Positions 44,800-51,937 of a stretch of 51,937 nt of DNA are shown in pieces. Under the pieces are notes generated by a model. That model worked only from the letters and a program-made list of their open reading frames with translations. It searched no databases and was not told the origin of the DNA. Within the stretch, counting starts at the first letter, position 1; every line of letters starts with the position of its first letter. This DNA is from DASZJY01 sp036260255. Lineage in GTDB: Bacteria > Actinomycetota > Acidimicrobiia > Acidimicrobiales > AC-14. The position numbers and the translations under genes are program-made. The stretch spans positions 1 through 51,937 of the forward strand of contig DATAAF010000077.1 in NCBI GenBank assembly GCA_036260255.1. Direction: 5' to 3'.

Positions 44800-45056
44800 T
44801 GGCCTCGCACCCGCCGCGGTAGGAACTCGCCAGCGTGGTCAGGCGCCAGGCGATGGTGGCGGGGGCCTGGCCCCGCGTCTCCATTCGAGCGGGCCCACAG
44901 CTCGAGTTGCCCGCGTCGGCCGGGAACACGGCGAGACCGCACTCGGCGCACCAGGTGAAGTACTGGCGCAGGTCGGTGGCGTAGCTGACGCGGGTCGCGC
45001 GCCGAGTAGCGGGCCAGGAAGACGACAGGCCCCTCGTAGGGCCCTGCGGTTAGAAT
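44800..45056 (-). pseudogene. Fossil of a tyrosine-recombinase (phage integrase) N-terminal domain
   Basis: On minus, three frames in turn read like the SAM-like core-binding domain of XerD-type integrases: PVVFLARYSAR, then TRVSYATDLRQYFTWCAECG, then RRGQLELWARS, then ETRGQAPATIAWRLTTLASS ending YRGGC. Together these match the usual order FLARYS-x-TR-x-Y-x-DLR-x-F-x-W...ELWAR-M-E...APATIARRLSTL-x-x-FYR. At least two or three indels break the frame, and the catalytic domain (R...H-x-x-R...Y) is absent. This marks a past mobile element, now largely deleted. Confidence 0.82.
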
Positions 45057-45089
45057 CGCGACTGGGCCCGGGCGTTGTCCGACCGAAGA

Positions 45090-45130
45090 GCCGGCACGAG
45101 AGGGTGAAAGCCGGCCGCCCTGGAAGGGCG
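45090..45130. other. Two adjacent perfect hairpins upstream of the methyltransferase gene
   Basis: GCCGGC (45090-45095) pairs with GCCGGC (45110-45115) around a purine-rich 14-nt loop, and directly after it CGCCCT-GGA-AGGGCG (45116-45130) forms a 6-bp stem. This could be a structured leader, the end of a mobile element, or chance in GC-rich DNA. No known riboswitch consensus was matched. Confidence 0.35.
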
Positions 45131-45303
45131 AGAGCCCGCAGGAGCGGTTCCCTCCTTGACACCCCGGGCCCGACACTTGCATGCGCGGCCACAACGGCGG
45201 TGCAGCGGTGGCCGCCGTATCCGGTCCGCCCCCCACCGCCACTTCACGGGTTCCCCGGCGGCATCCGAGCCCGCTACCAGAGACTTGCACGCGGATGGCG
45301 GTC

Positions 45304-45309
45304 TACCGT
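45304..45309 (+). promoter_or_regulatory. -10 element, leaderless promoter of the methyltransferase gene
   Basis: TACCGT is 7 nt before ATG 45317. It supports this start over the longer open frame from 45104. Confidence 0.45.
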
Positions 45310-45316
45310 CCGGACC

Positions 45317-45964
45317 ATGCATGAGGACGAACACGGCGAGCCGCGGTTCGGCGCGGCGGCGCAGGCCGCTGAATGGGACGCTAGGTACAGCGACCGCGGC
45401 GCGGCGATGTGGAGCGGGCGGCCGAATGGGAGGCTCGTCGCCGAGGTCGCCGACCTCACTCCTGGCCGGGTCCTCGATGTCGGTTGTGGCGAGGGCGCCG
45501 ACGCGATCTGGCTCGCGCGGCGCGGGTGGACGGTCACTGCTGCCGACATCTCCCATTTGGCCCTATACCGAGCGCGGGACACTGCCGACCTGGCCGGCGC
45601 CTCGGTCGCGTGGGTCTGCGCCGACGCCCTGCAGACACCGTTCCGGGCGGGGTCTTTCGACCTCGTGTCGATGCAGTACCCGGCGCTGCCCAAGGCCGCG
45701 GGCGAGGCCGCTGTGCGGAGGTTGCTCGACACGGTGCGCCCTGGCGGGTTGCTGCTCGCCGTGTATCACGACCTCGACGCCGAGCAGCGCGAGCACATGA
45801 AGTCGGAGGGTGTCGACCCCGCGGACTACGTCGGTGCCGACGACCTCGACCGGGTGCTCAGCGACGACTTCACGGTCGAGCTGTACGCGGTCGAGCCGCG
45901 TATCGACCCGCCGCCCGACACCCCGCACGTCGCCGACATCGTCCTGCGCGCCCGGCGTCGCTGA
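45317..45964 (+). CDS. Class I SAM-dependent methyltransferase
   Basis: The 215-aa protein has AEWDARYSDRGAAMWSGRPN, motif I VLDVGCGEGADAIWLARRGW, an acidic motif II (VTAADISHLALYRAR), VCADALQTPFRAGSFDLVSM and the post-motif LLDTVRPGGLLLAVYH. It resembles the tellurite-resistance TehB/thiopurine-type small-molecule methyltransferases (WNARY...W...PN opening). The substrate is unknown. ATG 45317 is chosen because TACCGT lies 7 nt upstream. It stands between an integrase fossil and a gene-poor stretch, so it may be cargo from a past insertion. Confidence 0.9.
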   Translation: MHEDEHGEPRFGAAAQAAEWDARYSDRGAAMWSGRPNGRLVAEVADLTPGRVLDVGCGEGADAIWLARRGWTVTAADISHLALYRARDTADLAGASVAWVCADALQTPFRAGSFDLVSMQYPALPKAAGEAAVRRLLDTVRPGGLLLAVYHDLDAEQREHMKSEGVDPADYVGADDLDRVLSDDFTVELYAVEPRIDPPPDTPHVADIVLRARRR

Positions 45965-46548
45965 CCGCGCCCCCTCACTTCAGACTCCGGACTTCAACCG
46001 GTGCCGACGGGGACCGCTCGACCGGTCGGGCGCGCCGCGATCAAGGCGTTCCATGTGCCAGAACGCACGCGGGCGTTTCGAAGGTCGGCCCATCCCGGTT
46101 GCCGCCTCTTTGGCACCTCCGCGAGGTCGCCGGCGCTATGCCGCTCCCACGCGGCAACGGGCGGTCCAGCCGCCCCGGTGGTGCCGTCCAGGGCGCAGGG
46201 GCGACTCACGCGATCGACCGCCGCCTGGGCCTCGGCGGACCCGTACCTTGTCGGTGCCGTCGTGGGCTGCGACCGTGGCGAGCGGCCATCCAAAGCTCCG
46301 CCGCGGCGCGGTCCAATCGACGTCACTGTCGCCACCGTTCCAGCCGACGCGAGATCCCGCGCGCTTCGGCACTTCCCCGTCATCGTCAGCCCCGCTTGGC
46401 CGGCACGCCCGCAGGCGTGTCCTGGTCATGCCCAAACGGGATCTGTGCGGTTCCGTCGGGCTGAGGCCGCGCACCCGAGGGGGCAATCTCGATACCGCAC
46501 CCGCGAGTCCGGAGGAGGCCGTCAGGGGGCCGACGGAGTCGGCGCTCT
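45965..46548. other. About 580 bp without a convincing gene
   Basis: Open frames on both strands (plus 46001-46552, minus 46383-45994) are Arg/Ala/Pro/Ser-rich, lack motifs and ribosome binding sites and cover each other. No repeat or RNA gene was recognised. The stretch may be degraded DNA left by deletion. Confidence 0.45.
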
Positions 46549-47154
46549 CTAGGCCGAGAGCCAAGCGCTGCTACGCCTGCTCGTGGCCCCCGAGAAGCTC
46601 TCGGAGCGTCGAGATCCCCGAGTGGCTGCTGTCCACATGGCGGCGGCGACGCCGATGAAGGTCACCCCCCAGCCAGTGACGCCGAGGTCAGGCCGCTCTC
46701 CGGTCACCGCCAGGACGGGGAACATGAAGATGAAGGGGTAGGCCCCCACGGTGATCGGCAGGTAGCGCTGCCAACCCGTCAGACGCCGTGCCCCGATGAT
46801 GGCCGCCCCCGCGGCCATCATCCCGAGGGCGGTCGTCACCGCCGCCAACGGAAACAGCGGGATCTCGTCGTTCCCGACGGCGATGGCGACGCCCTCGGCC
46901 GCAAGGAACACCACCCGTCCCAGGATGGCGAGGCGCAGCCCCGCCTTCCCCCACGTCGAGTCTCCCACCACCCCCAGCCGGTCGAGTCCCAGCAGTCCGC
47001 CGAGGACCAGAGCGTGCACGGGGAGCCAGGCCAACTCGGTGACGTAGAAGCCGCCGGTGCCGTCAGCGGCATCGAGCCCGAGGGCGGCGTTCGCCACCCA
47101 GCCCACTCCCCCAGCGCCCCAGAGGATAGCTGTCGTCTTCGCAGTGAACCTCAT
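46549..47154 (-). CDS. Small membrane protein of unknown function
   Basis: The 201-aa product has six hydrophobic segments (about 8-28, 42-60, 72-92, 100-122, 133-152, 158-178). An acidic first loop (GLDAADGTGGFYVTEL) and a basic Ser-rich C-terminal tail flank them. The pattern is seen in unnamed actinobacterial membrane proteins; no family is recognised. ATG 47154 has AAGGAG 6 nt upstream. It is divergent from a TetR gene, and the shared region carries two inverted repeats, so its expression is probably repressed by that TetR. Confidence 0.8.
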   Translation of the reverse strand: MRFTAKTTAILWGAGGVGWVANAALGLDAADGTGGFYVTELAWLPVHALVLGGLLGLDRLGVVGDSTWGKAGLRLAILGRVVFLAAEGVAIAVGNDEIPLFPLAAVTTALGMMAAGAAIIGARRLTGWQRYLPITVGAYPFIFMFPVLAVTGERPDLGVTGWGVTFIGVAAAMWTAATRGSRRSESFSGATSRRSSAWLSA

Positions 47155-47187
47155 GGCATCTCCTTCGTGGATGATCGCTCAATCCGT

Positions 47188-47222
47188 ACGAGTACGTCTC
47201 GTATGAGTAGAGTTCTACTCTA
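47188..47222. promoter_or_regulatory. Paired inverted repeats, likely TetR operator
   Basis: ACGAG-TACGT-CTCGT (47188-47202) and TAGAGT-TCT-ACTCTA (47208-47222) are two perfect inverted repeats 5 nt apart, between the membrane protein and TetR genes. They are markedly AT-richer than the surroundings. Confidence 0.65.
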
Positions 47223-47238
47223 TCGAGTAGGCGAGCGC

Positions 47239-47244
47239 TAGTCT
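47239..47244 (+). promoter_or_regulatory. -10 element, leaderless promoter of the 47251 TetR gene
   Basis: TAGTCT is 6 nt before GTG 47251, separated by TTTTTC, with no ribosome binding site. Confidence 0.5.
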
Positions 47245-47250
47245 TTTTTC

Positions 47251-47913
47251 GTGTCCGAGCCGAGACGCCGCTCCACCTACCGGCAGCTGCAGGCGCAGAT
47301 GACGCGGGAGCGCATCGTCGACGCCGCCCGTGCCCTGATGGCCGAGCGTGGGTGGGCGGGCACGACCATCGAGGCCATCGCCGAGCGGGCAGGGGTGGCC
47401 ACAGCGACGGTCTACTCAGCCTTCGGCAACAAACTCGCCATCGTCGAAGCCATGCGCCAGGTGATGCTGCAGGATTCCAAGATCCCTGAGCTGACCGCGC
47501 AGGCGGAGGCGGAACCGGATGCCGCCAGGCGACTCCAGCTGTGGGCCAAGTCGATCCGCCAGCAGATGGAGAGCAGCTACGACATCATCTCCATCCACCG
47601 TCAGGCGGCCCGAGCAGACCCGCAGTTCGCGCTCGAGTACCGCGACGTGCTCGACAACCGTGCTCGTCACTTCGCCGAGTTCATCAAGGGGCTGCGCGGG
47701 GGCCTCGCCGACGGCATCGACACCCGCACGGCCACCGACCTCCTCTGGGCACTCGCCAACGAAGAGCTCTGGCGGGAGCTGGTCGAGGAGCGGGGGTGGT
47801 CGCCCGACCGCTACGAGCAGTGGCTGGCAGCGACGCTGGTGGCCCAGCTCATCGAGGCGCCTGCCGTCGGCCGCTCGGGACGGCGACGAGCCGTCGGTAA
47901 AAGTCGGTCGTGA
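47251..47913 (+). CDS. TetR-family transcriptional regulator
   Basis: The 220-aa protein starts at GTG 47251. The DNA-binding domain (RERIVDAARALMAERGWAGT, then IEAIAERAGVATATVYSAFG, about 19-66) is well conserved; a helical ligand domain (about 80-200) and basic tail follow. It probably controls the divergent six-helix membrane protein and itself through the two inverted repeats between them. The ligand is unknown. The leaderless -10 TAGTCT supports the start. Confidence 0.93.
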   Translation: MSEPRRRSTYRQLQAQMTRERIVDAARALMAERGWAGTTIEAIAERAGVATATVYSAFGNKLAIVEAMRQVMLQDSKIPELTAQAEAEPDAARRLQLWAKSIRQQMESSYDIISIHRQAARADPQFALEYRDVLDNRARHFAEFIKGLRGGLADGIDTRTATDLLWALANEELWRELVEERGWSPDRYEQWLAATLVAQLIEAPAVGRSGRRRAVGKSRS

Positions 47914-48057
47914 GCCCGGCGCGACGGGACCGCTGTTCCTGATAGCGACATCGACGAGCCGCATCCGACCGGCGGCACCACCGGGCGCGACTACGTCGTC
48001 GCCATCGACTTGCAGCGCTTCGTGCTCACCCGGCTCACGCGCGCGATCGCGAGGTAG
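47914..48057 (+). pseudogene. Unidentified C-terminal gene fragment
   Basis: After the TetR stop a plus-strand frame reads DSDIDEPHPTGGTTGRDYVV (from 47941), then AIDLQRFVLTRLTRAIAR, and stops at 48055. Codon use is coding-like and the peptide looks like the end of a folded protein, but no start lies upstream. The family is not recognised. The rest of the gap to 48218 (about 160 bp) holds nothing recognisable apart from a ribosome binding site for the next gene. Confidence 0.35.
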
Positions 48058-48217
48058 ACGGCCTCTGACGGGCGCGACATCCCGGGAAGGTGGACACTCG
48101 TCGTCGTCGTCGTGACGTTGAGGGGCGAAGCTACTGAGCGTCGTCGTCCTCGGGTCGAGGACCGGAGACCGCCGCTGGCTATTCTCCTCGCATTACCTCA
48201 AATTCCAGGAGGATGAC

Positions 48218-48697
48218 GTGGGACGGACTCCTGTGCTCAAGGCCGCGATGGTGATCGTCGTGGCAATGTCCTCACTGGCGGCGCCGGCCGCGGCTCAGCC
48301 TCACACGGCGACATGCGTCGGTACCACGACATTAGGTCCTCCCACCAACTACACGTCCAGTGAGCGCGGGGGCGTCACCGTCGAGAGGTTCGACTTCACC
48401 GGCGTGCACGACTTGTGCCTGGCCGACGGGACCGTCGTCGTTGCCACGCTCGCCGGCCACCTTATTCAAGTCACCCGCGACGATGGGACCGGGCGCATAT
48501 TCGTCCGTGAGACCCTCTCGATCGCGACGGGCACGCTTGACGCAATAGTCCGGGTCCGGTTCAGCCCCACGGGCTTCGATGCCACTGCGCGGGTCTTTGC
48601 AGGGACGGGTGAGCTCGCCGGAATCTCCGGGCACGGGACTACCACACCGACGGGGCCGAACACGTTCCTCAGCCAGATCGTCTACCGATACCCCTGA
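48218..48697 (+). CDS. Secreted protein of unknown function
   Basis: The 159-aa product begins at GTG 48218 with AGGAGG 5 nt upstream (decisive for the start). The signal peptide (PVLKAAMVIVVAMSSLAAPA, cleavage near AAAQP) is clear. The mature protein is beta-rich, with TVERFDFTGVHDLCLADGTV, TRDDGTGRIFVRETLSIATG and the end motif GTGELAGISGHGTTTPTG. This resembles small secreted beta-barrel proteins of actinobacteria (DUF3224 or dirigent/allene-oxide-cyclase-like), but the match is loose. Two cysteines (Cys in TATCVG and DLCLAD) may be bridged. Confidence 0.75.
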   Translation: MGRTPVLKAAMVIVVAMSSLAAPAAAQPHTATCVGTTTLGPPTNYTSSERGGVTVERFDFTGVHDLCLADGTVVVATLAGHLIQVTRDDGTGRIFVRETLSIATGTLDAIVRVRFSPTGFDATARVFAGTGELAGISGHGTTTPTGPNTFLSQIVYRYP

Positions 48698-48831
48698 GCT
48701 CACGCCGCCGAAGATCGCCCCCCAGCGCCGGAGCGCCGCGTCCCCGAACGCCGGCTGCGAAACACCCCTGCGTCAGCCCTGCCAGCAGGGGAGGGCTCGA
48801 CCGTTCACAAGGCACGGGGCACACTGAGGCG

Positions 48832-49314
48832 ATGCACCTGGCTCAGCTGAACGTCGGCCGACTGCGCGCCCTGCTGGACGACCCTCTCATCGATAACTTT
48901 CGCAACAACCTCGATCGCATCAATGCGCTGGCCGAAGTCAGCCGTGGGTTCGTGTGGCGGCTCCAGGAGGACAGCGGCAACGCCACGGGCATCCATGTCT
49001 TCGAGGACGAGCGACAGATCATCAACCTCACCGTCTGGGAGTCAGTCGATGCCCTTGCCGACTTCACATACAGGACCGGCCACGTGGAGTTCCTGAGACG
49101 TCGCCGGGAGTTCTTCGAGGCTGCAACGCAGCCGATCTTGTGCCTGTGGTGGATCGCTGAAGGCACACTCCCCACCGTGGCGGACGCGCTCGCCCGGCTC
49201 GATCATCTACGGGCTCATGGCCCGACCCCCATAGCGTTCACCTTCCGCCATCGCTTCGCTCCAGACGGAGACACGGTTGAGCGGGGGAACGAGCGCGACA
49301 TGTGTCCTGCCTGA
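48832..49314 (+). CDS. DUF3291 domain protein
   Basis: The 160-aa protein matches DUF3291: MHLAQLNVGRLRALLDDPLI, then FRNNLDRINALAEVSRGFVW, LTVWESVDALADFTYRTGHV, then REFFEAATQPILCLWWIAEG and DALARLDHLRAHGPTPIAFT. It is a ferredoxin-like alpha/beta barrel fold related to antibiotic-biosynthesis monooxygenases; activity is unknown. Only a weak -10-like CACACT (6 nt before the ATG) is seen and no clear ribosome binding site. No operon partner. Confidence 0.9.
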   Translation: MHLAQLNVGRLRALLDDPLIDNFRNNLDRINALAEVSRGFVWRLQEDSGNATGIHVFEDERQIINLTVWESVDALADFTYRTGHVEFLRRRREFFEAATQPILCLWWIAEGTLPTVADALARLDHLRAHGPTPIAFTFRHRFAPDGDTVERGNERDMCPA

Positions 49315-49599
49315 CGGAATCGGCGACGTAGGCGGCCGGCTCCGAAGGTCGCAATGCGCGATCCCACAACACCGGCTTGAAGACACCTGAGCGAGCCACC
49401 CGGCCGGAACGTGGCAGCATCAGCCGGTATCGCCGTGCGAGCGCTCCTCCGAAGAGCGAGCGAACATGCCGGCGATCTGGTACCCCCTACCGAATCGGGC
49501 ACTTCAGGGATGGGCGCCCACGCTTCGTCGGACGGGACCGGTACTCCCCGAGCGACGGTGGAACGCGATCGTCCGAGTAGACGATCTCGTGCGAAACGA
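49315..49599. other. About 285 bp without a convincing gene
   Basis: Short Arg/Ser/Pro-rich frames on both strands show no motif or ribosome binding site. The stretch runs straight into the broken HxlR gene and is probably debris of the same decay. Confidence 0.4.
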
Positions 49600-50140
49600 C
49601 GAGGTCGGGCGTCGATCATCTCTCGGTGCTTCGCTGCTCATCTTGTGGCGCAGCGCGGCCTCGTAGGCGGCGCGCAGCTGATCGCACGGGTGCGCCCGGG
49701 TTGGGGCGCTGGACGCCGAGATGGAGTTCGCGCAGCTCGTCGATCATCGCCGCCACGAGCTCGGGGCCCCCATTGCGAGGCAACTTGGCGCGGACCCGTA
49801 GGCGGCGCTCGCCGTGGCGGTGGGCGAGTGACCCAGTTGCCGAGCGCGACCATGACCGGCAGCACTTGGATGCCCGTTTCGGGTGAGCGAAGACGCCGCC
49901 CGCTGCCCACGGCGGGCGTGTCGCGGGTGAGCAGCGCTGGCGGCCACGACCTGCTTGAGGGCGGCTGGCGAGGGTGTTGGTGGCGATACTCTCCTCGGAG
50001 CCGGTGATCAGCTCGCCGAAGTGGCGGCGGCCGAACATGATGTCGCGCAGCACGAGCGTCGCGCACGGATCACCGAGCACGTCGACGGCGGCGTTGATCG
50101 GGCATCCCGAGCGGGGCGTTGTCCGAGCGCTCCTCCCCAA
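49600..50140 (-). pseudogene. HxlR-family regulator broken by several frameshifts
   Basis: Read on minus across three frames this is a full-length HxlR regulator: CPINAAVDVLGDPCATLVLR, then DIMFGRRHFGELITGSEESI and ATNTLASR, then PALLTRDTPAV..., ETGIQVLPVMVALGNW, then AHRHGERRLRVRAKLPRNGG, PELVAAMIDELRELHLG, and at the end LRAAYEAALRHKMSSEAP. At least three indels are needed to join the parts, and the start would be TTG near 50140. HxlR proteins are winged-helix repressors of neighbouring redox genes; here the intact divergent gene is a RibD-type reductase, probably freed from control. Confidence 0.85.
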
Positions 50141-50224
50141 AGTGCTTGCAATCTGCTACTGCTTCGTTCTCGCCAGCGGCGAGCAGTTGCATGTCGCAAC
50201 CGCCCTACGGCTCGGGAGGCAGCC

Positions 50225-50881
50225 ATGTCCCAGGTCCGTGTCCACAACTTCTCGATCTCCCTGGACGGGTTCGGGACCGGCGACGGCATCACGTTCGAGG
50301 CCCCGTTCGGTCACGCCGGGGAACGCCTGCACGAGTGGATGTTCACGACCCGATTCTGGCGCTCGATGGTCGGCGAGGCCGGTGGCACCTCGGGTGTCGA
50401 CCACGCGTTCGCCGACCGCCATGGCCTCGGCATCGGTGCCGAGATCATGGGCCGGGGCAAGTTCGGCCCGCAGACCGGCCCGTGGAGCGATGTCGGCACC
50501 GACGACGAGTGGCGCGGCTGGTGGGGGGCGAACCCGCCGTTCCACACGCCGGTGTTTGTGCTCACGCACCACCCGCGCCCGTCGATCGAGATGGAAGGCG
50601 GCACCGTGTTCCACTTCGTCGACGCCACCCCTGAGGAGGCGCTCGACCTCGCCCGGGAGGCAGCCGGCGACCTCGACGTTCGCATCGGCGGCGGCCCGAC
50701 GGTCGTCCGCGACTTCCTCGCCGCCGACCTCATCGACACGCTCCACGTCGTTCAGGTGCCGATCCTGCTCGGCCGCGGCGTTCGCCTGTGGGACGGCATT
50801 GAGGGCGTCGAGGAGCGCTACGACATCGAGGCGGTCTCGTCACCGAGCGGCGTCATCCATCTGACCTTCACACGTCGATAA
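50225..50881 (+). CDS. RibD C-terminal/dihydrofolate-reductase-like protein
   Basis: The 218-aa protein has the DHFR-fold pattern of RibD_C (PF01872): VRVHNFSISLDGFGTGDGIT, IGAEIMGRGKFGPQTGPWSD, PVFVLTHHPRPSIEMEGGTV, then VRIGGGPTVVRDFLAADLID and HVVQVPILLGRGVRLWDGI. Proteins of this group bind NADPH; the substrate is not known, and they are common next to HxlR or MarR regulators. ATG 50225 has GGGAGG 5 nt upstream. It is divergent from the dead HxlR gene. Confidence 0.9.
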   Translation: MSQVRVHNFSISLDGFGTGDGITFEAPFGHAGERLHEWMFTTRFWRSMVGEAGGTSGVDHAFADRHGLGIGAEIMGRGKFGPQTGPWSDVGTDDEWRGWWGANPPFHTPVFVLTHHPRPSIEMEGGTVFHFVDATPEEALDLAREAAGDLDVRIGGGPTVVRDFLAADLIDTLHVVQVPILLGRGVRLWDGIEGVEERYDIEAVSSPSGVIHLTFTRR

Positions 50882-51342
50882 CCGATCGTGTGATACGTCG
50901 GGCGAGGTTGTTCGGCATCGCTCTGCCACCGCCCAACATCGCGGGACGTCGTCGACGACGTGGGCGAGGATCCCGACCGATGGCTTGTGATCGGCCGAGA
51001 CCGCGCCGCCGCGAGTGCGACCGATCGCCGGCAGGAGAACACGGCCGAGCCCGTAAGGGTCGCACCGCAGGTGACGGCCGCGTGCCGCGTACTGGCACGG
51101 CGATGGCTTCACCGCTTGGTCTGCCGACCGGCAGCCGAGCCGCCGGACCAAGACGTGAGCAAGGCCATGGTCGAGCAGCGCGCTGCCCCGCTGTCGCCGG
51201 TTTCACCTCTGCGCTGGAATGAGCAGGGATGCTTCGAACGCGTCGAGCCTAATTAGAGCACCTTGGAGCTTTGTCCTGCGAATACCTGCGCACGCGGGCG
51301 TCGGTTGTCGCCGTCGCATCGACGCGGCAGGATCCGGCGACG
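50882..51342. other. About 460 bp without a convincing gene
   Basis: Frames on both strands (for example plus 50960-51256, minus 51206-50868) lack motifs and ribosome binding sites. No repeat, RNA gene or attachment site was recognised. Confidence 0.4.
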
Positions 51343-51937
51343 ATGGCCACCTTCGCGTTCATCCACGGCGGCGGAGACGTCGGCTGGTACTGGCACCTTG
51401 TCGAGAGGGAGCTGCGAGCCCGGGAACACGAGACCGTTGCTCCCGATCTGCCGTGCGACGACGACTCGGCCACCCTGTCCGACTACGCCGACACTGTCGT
51501 GCGCGCCGTCGACGGTCGGCGCGACCTCGTAGTCGTCGCCCAGTCGTACGGTGGCTTCACGGCACCGCTGGTCGCCGCCCGGCTGCCGGTCGAAGCGCTC
51601 GTGCTGATCACGGCGATGATCCCCGCTCCGGGTGAGAAGCCTGCCGACTGGTGGACGAACACCGGCCATGGCGACGCCGTTCGGGAGCAGGCCGAGCGCG
51701 ACGGCGGCCTCACTGGAAACGAGGACCCCTTCGTCGCGTTCTTCCACGACGTGCCTCGCGCCCTCGCCGAGGAGGCGATGCGCAAGGAGCGAGGGGAGTC
51801 GGAGGCGGCGTACAACAGCCCCTGGCCGCTCGACGAATGGCCGGCGGTACCTACCAGGTTCGTCGTGTGTACGAAGGACCGGTTCTTCCCAGAGGCGTTC
51901 ATGCGTCGTGTGGTCGCCGAGACGTTCGGCGACCACA
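51343..51937 (+). CDS. Alpha/beta hydrolase (partial, 3' end outside window)
   Basis: About 198 codons are visible from ATG 51343. The oxyanion region MATFAFIHGGGDVGWYWHLV and the nucleophile elbow VVVAQSYGGFTAPLVAARL are typical of the EstA/salicylate-esterase-like hydrolases, and VVCTKDRFFPEAFMRRVV supplies the acid strand. The elbow reads A-Q-S-Y-G, so the first Gly of G-x-S-x-G is Ala, which occurs in some members. The catalytic His would be just beyond the edge. No clear ribosome binding site or -10 element was found before the ATG. Substrate unknown. Confidence 0.85.
   Translation, partial: MATFAFIHGGGDVGWYWHLVERELRAREHETVAPDLPCDDDSATLSDYADTVVRAVDGRRDLVVVAQSYGGFTAPLVAARLPVEALVLITAMIPAPGEKPADWWTNTGHGDAVREQAERDGGLTGNEDPFVAFFHDVPRALAEEAMRKERGESEAAYNSPWPLDEWPAVPTRFVVCTKDRFFPEAFMRRVVAETFGDH

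Noticed and set aside
46001..46552. 183-codon plus-strand frame as a gene
   Set aside because: Arg/Ser/Pro-rich without a fold-like pattern, and it overlaps other equal frames.

Overview
The window is GC-rich (roughly 70 % by eye) with very high G/C at codon third positions. It looks like a chromosomal segment of an actinobacterium, most likely from the Acidimicrobiia or a related deep lineage. This rests on the gene set (long HPF, DUF3499-type protein, SufU-type SUF system, secA-prfB-ftsE-ftsX order, MbtH protein, Trm112/phosphomannomutase block). It also rests on many starts carrying a TANNNT hexamer 6-7 nt before an ATG/GTG, the mark of leaderless actinobacterial transcripts. Lineage is inference; no 16S rRNA or tRNA was found.

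Layout. 0-6.5 kb (minus): secA, prfB, ftsE, ftsX and a cut-off EnvC-like coiled-coil gene, covering protein export, translation termination and septal peptidoglycan control. 6.5-11.2 kb: membrane glycosyltransferase-like proteins, a GT2 enzyme and a DUF3472-like protein. 11.2-17.6 kb: small coiled-coil protein, NarL-type response regulator, hpf, comF, then a minus-strand operon manB-like phosphomutase / Trm112 / phosphoglucose-phosphomannose isomerase / ahcY. 17.7-23.7 kb: a second GT2 and three large GT-C or related membrane proteins. Together with the sugar-phosphate genes these look like a cell-envelope glycan or glycolipid locus. 23.7-25.9 kb: a 55-aa zinc ribbon, a CPBP protease, a decayed ABC-2 transporter pair and a DUF3499 protein.

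25.9-40.4 kb: ftsH, then a SUF iron-sulfur assembly locus in two oppositely oriented halves. These are sufD / Rieske ferredoxin / sufC on plus, and sufC2 / sufS / sufU on minus. Between them sit two tandem L,D-transpeptidases, a thioredoxin-like protein, an MFS exporter, an isocitrate-lyase-family enzyme, a lipoprotein and an orphan MbtH protein. No sufB is seen. A 711-aa glycogen-debranching-type glycosidase follows.

40.4-51.9 kb is accessory in character: HEAT-repeat protein, a metallopeptidase carrying a C-terminal domain whose paralogue is encoded alone next door, GYD and SnoaL proteins, two TetR regulators with clear inverted repeats at divergent promoters, a methyltransferase, DUF3291 and RibD-type reductase genes, and a cut-off alpha/beta hydrolase. 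Among them are clear fossils: a SnoaL fragment, a tyrosine-recombinase N-terminus, an HxlR regulator broken by several frameshifts, and stretches with no convincing gene. This end of the window appears to be turning over by insertion, deletion and decay.
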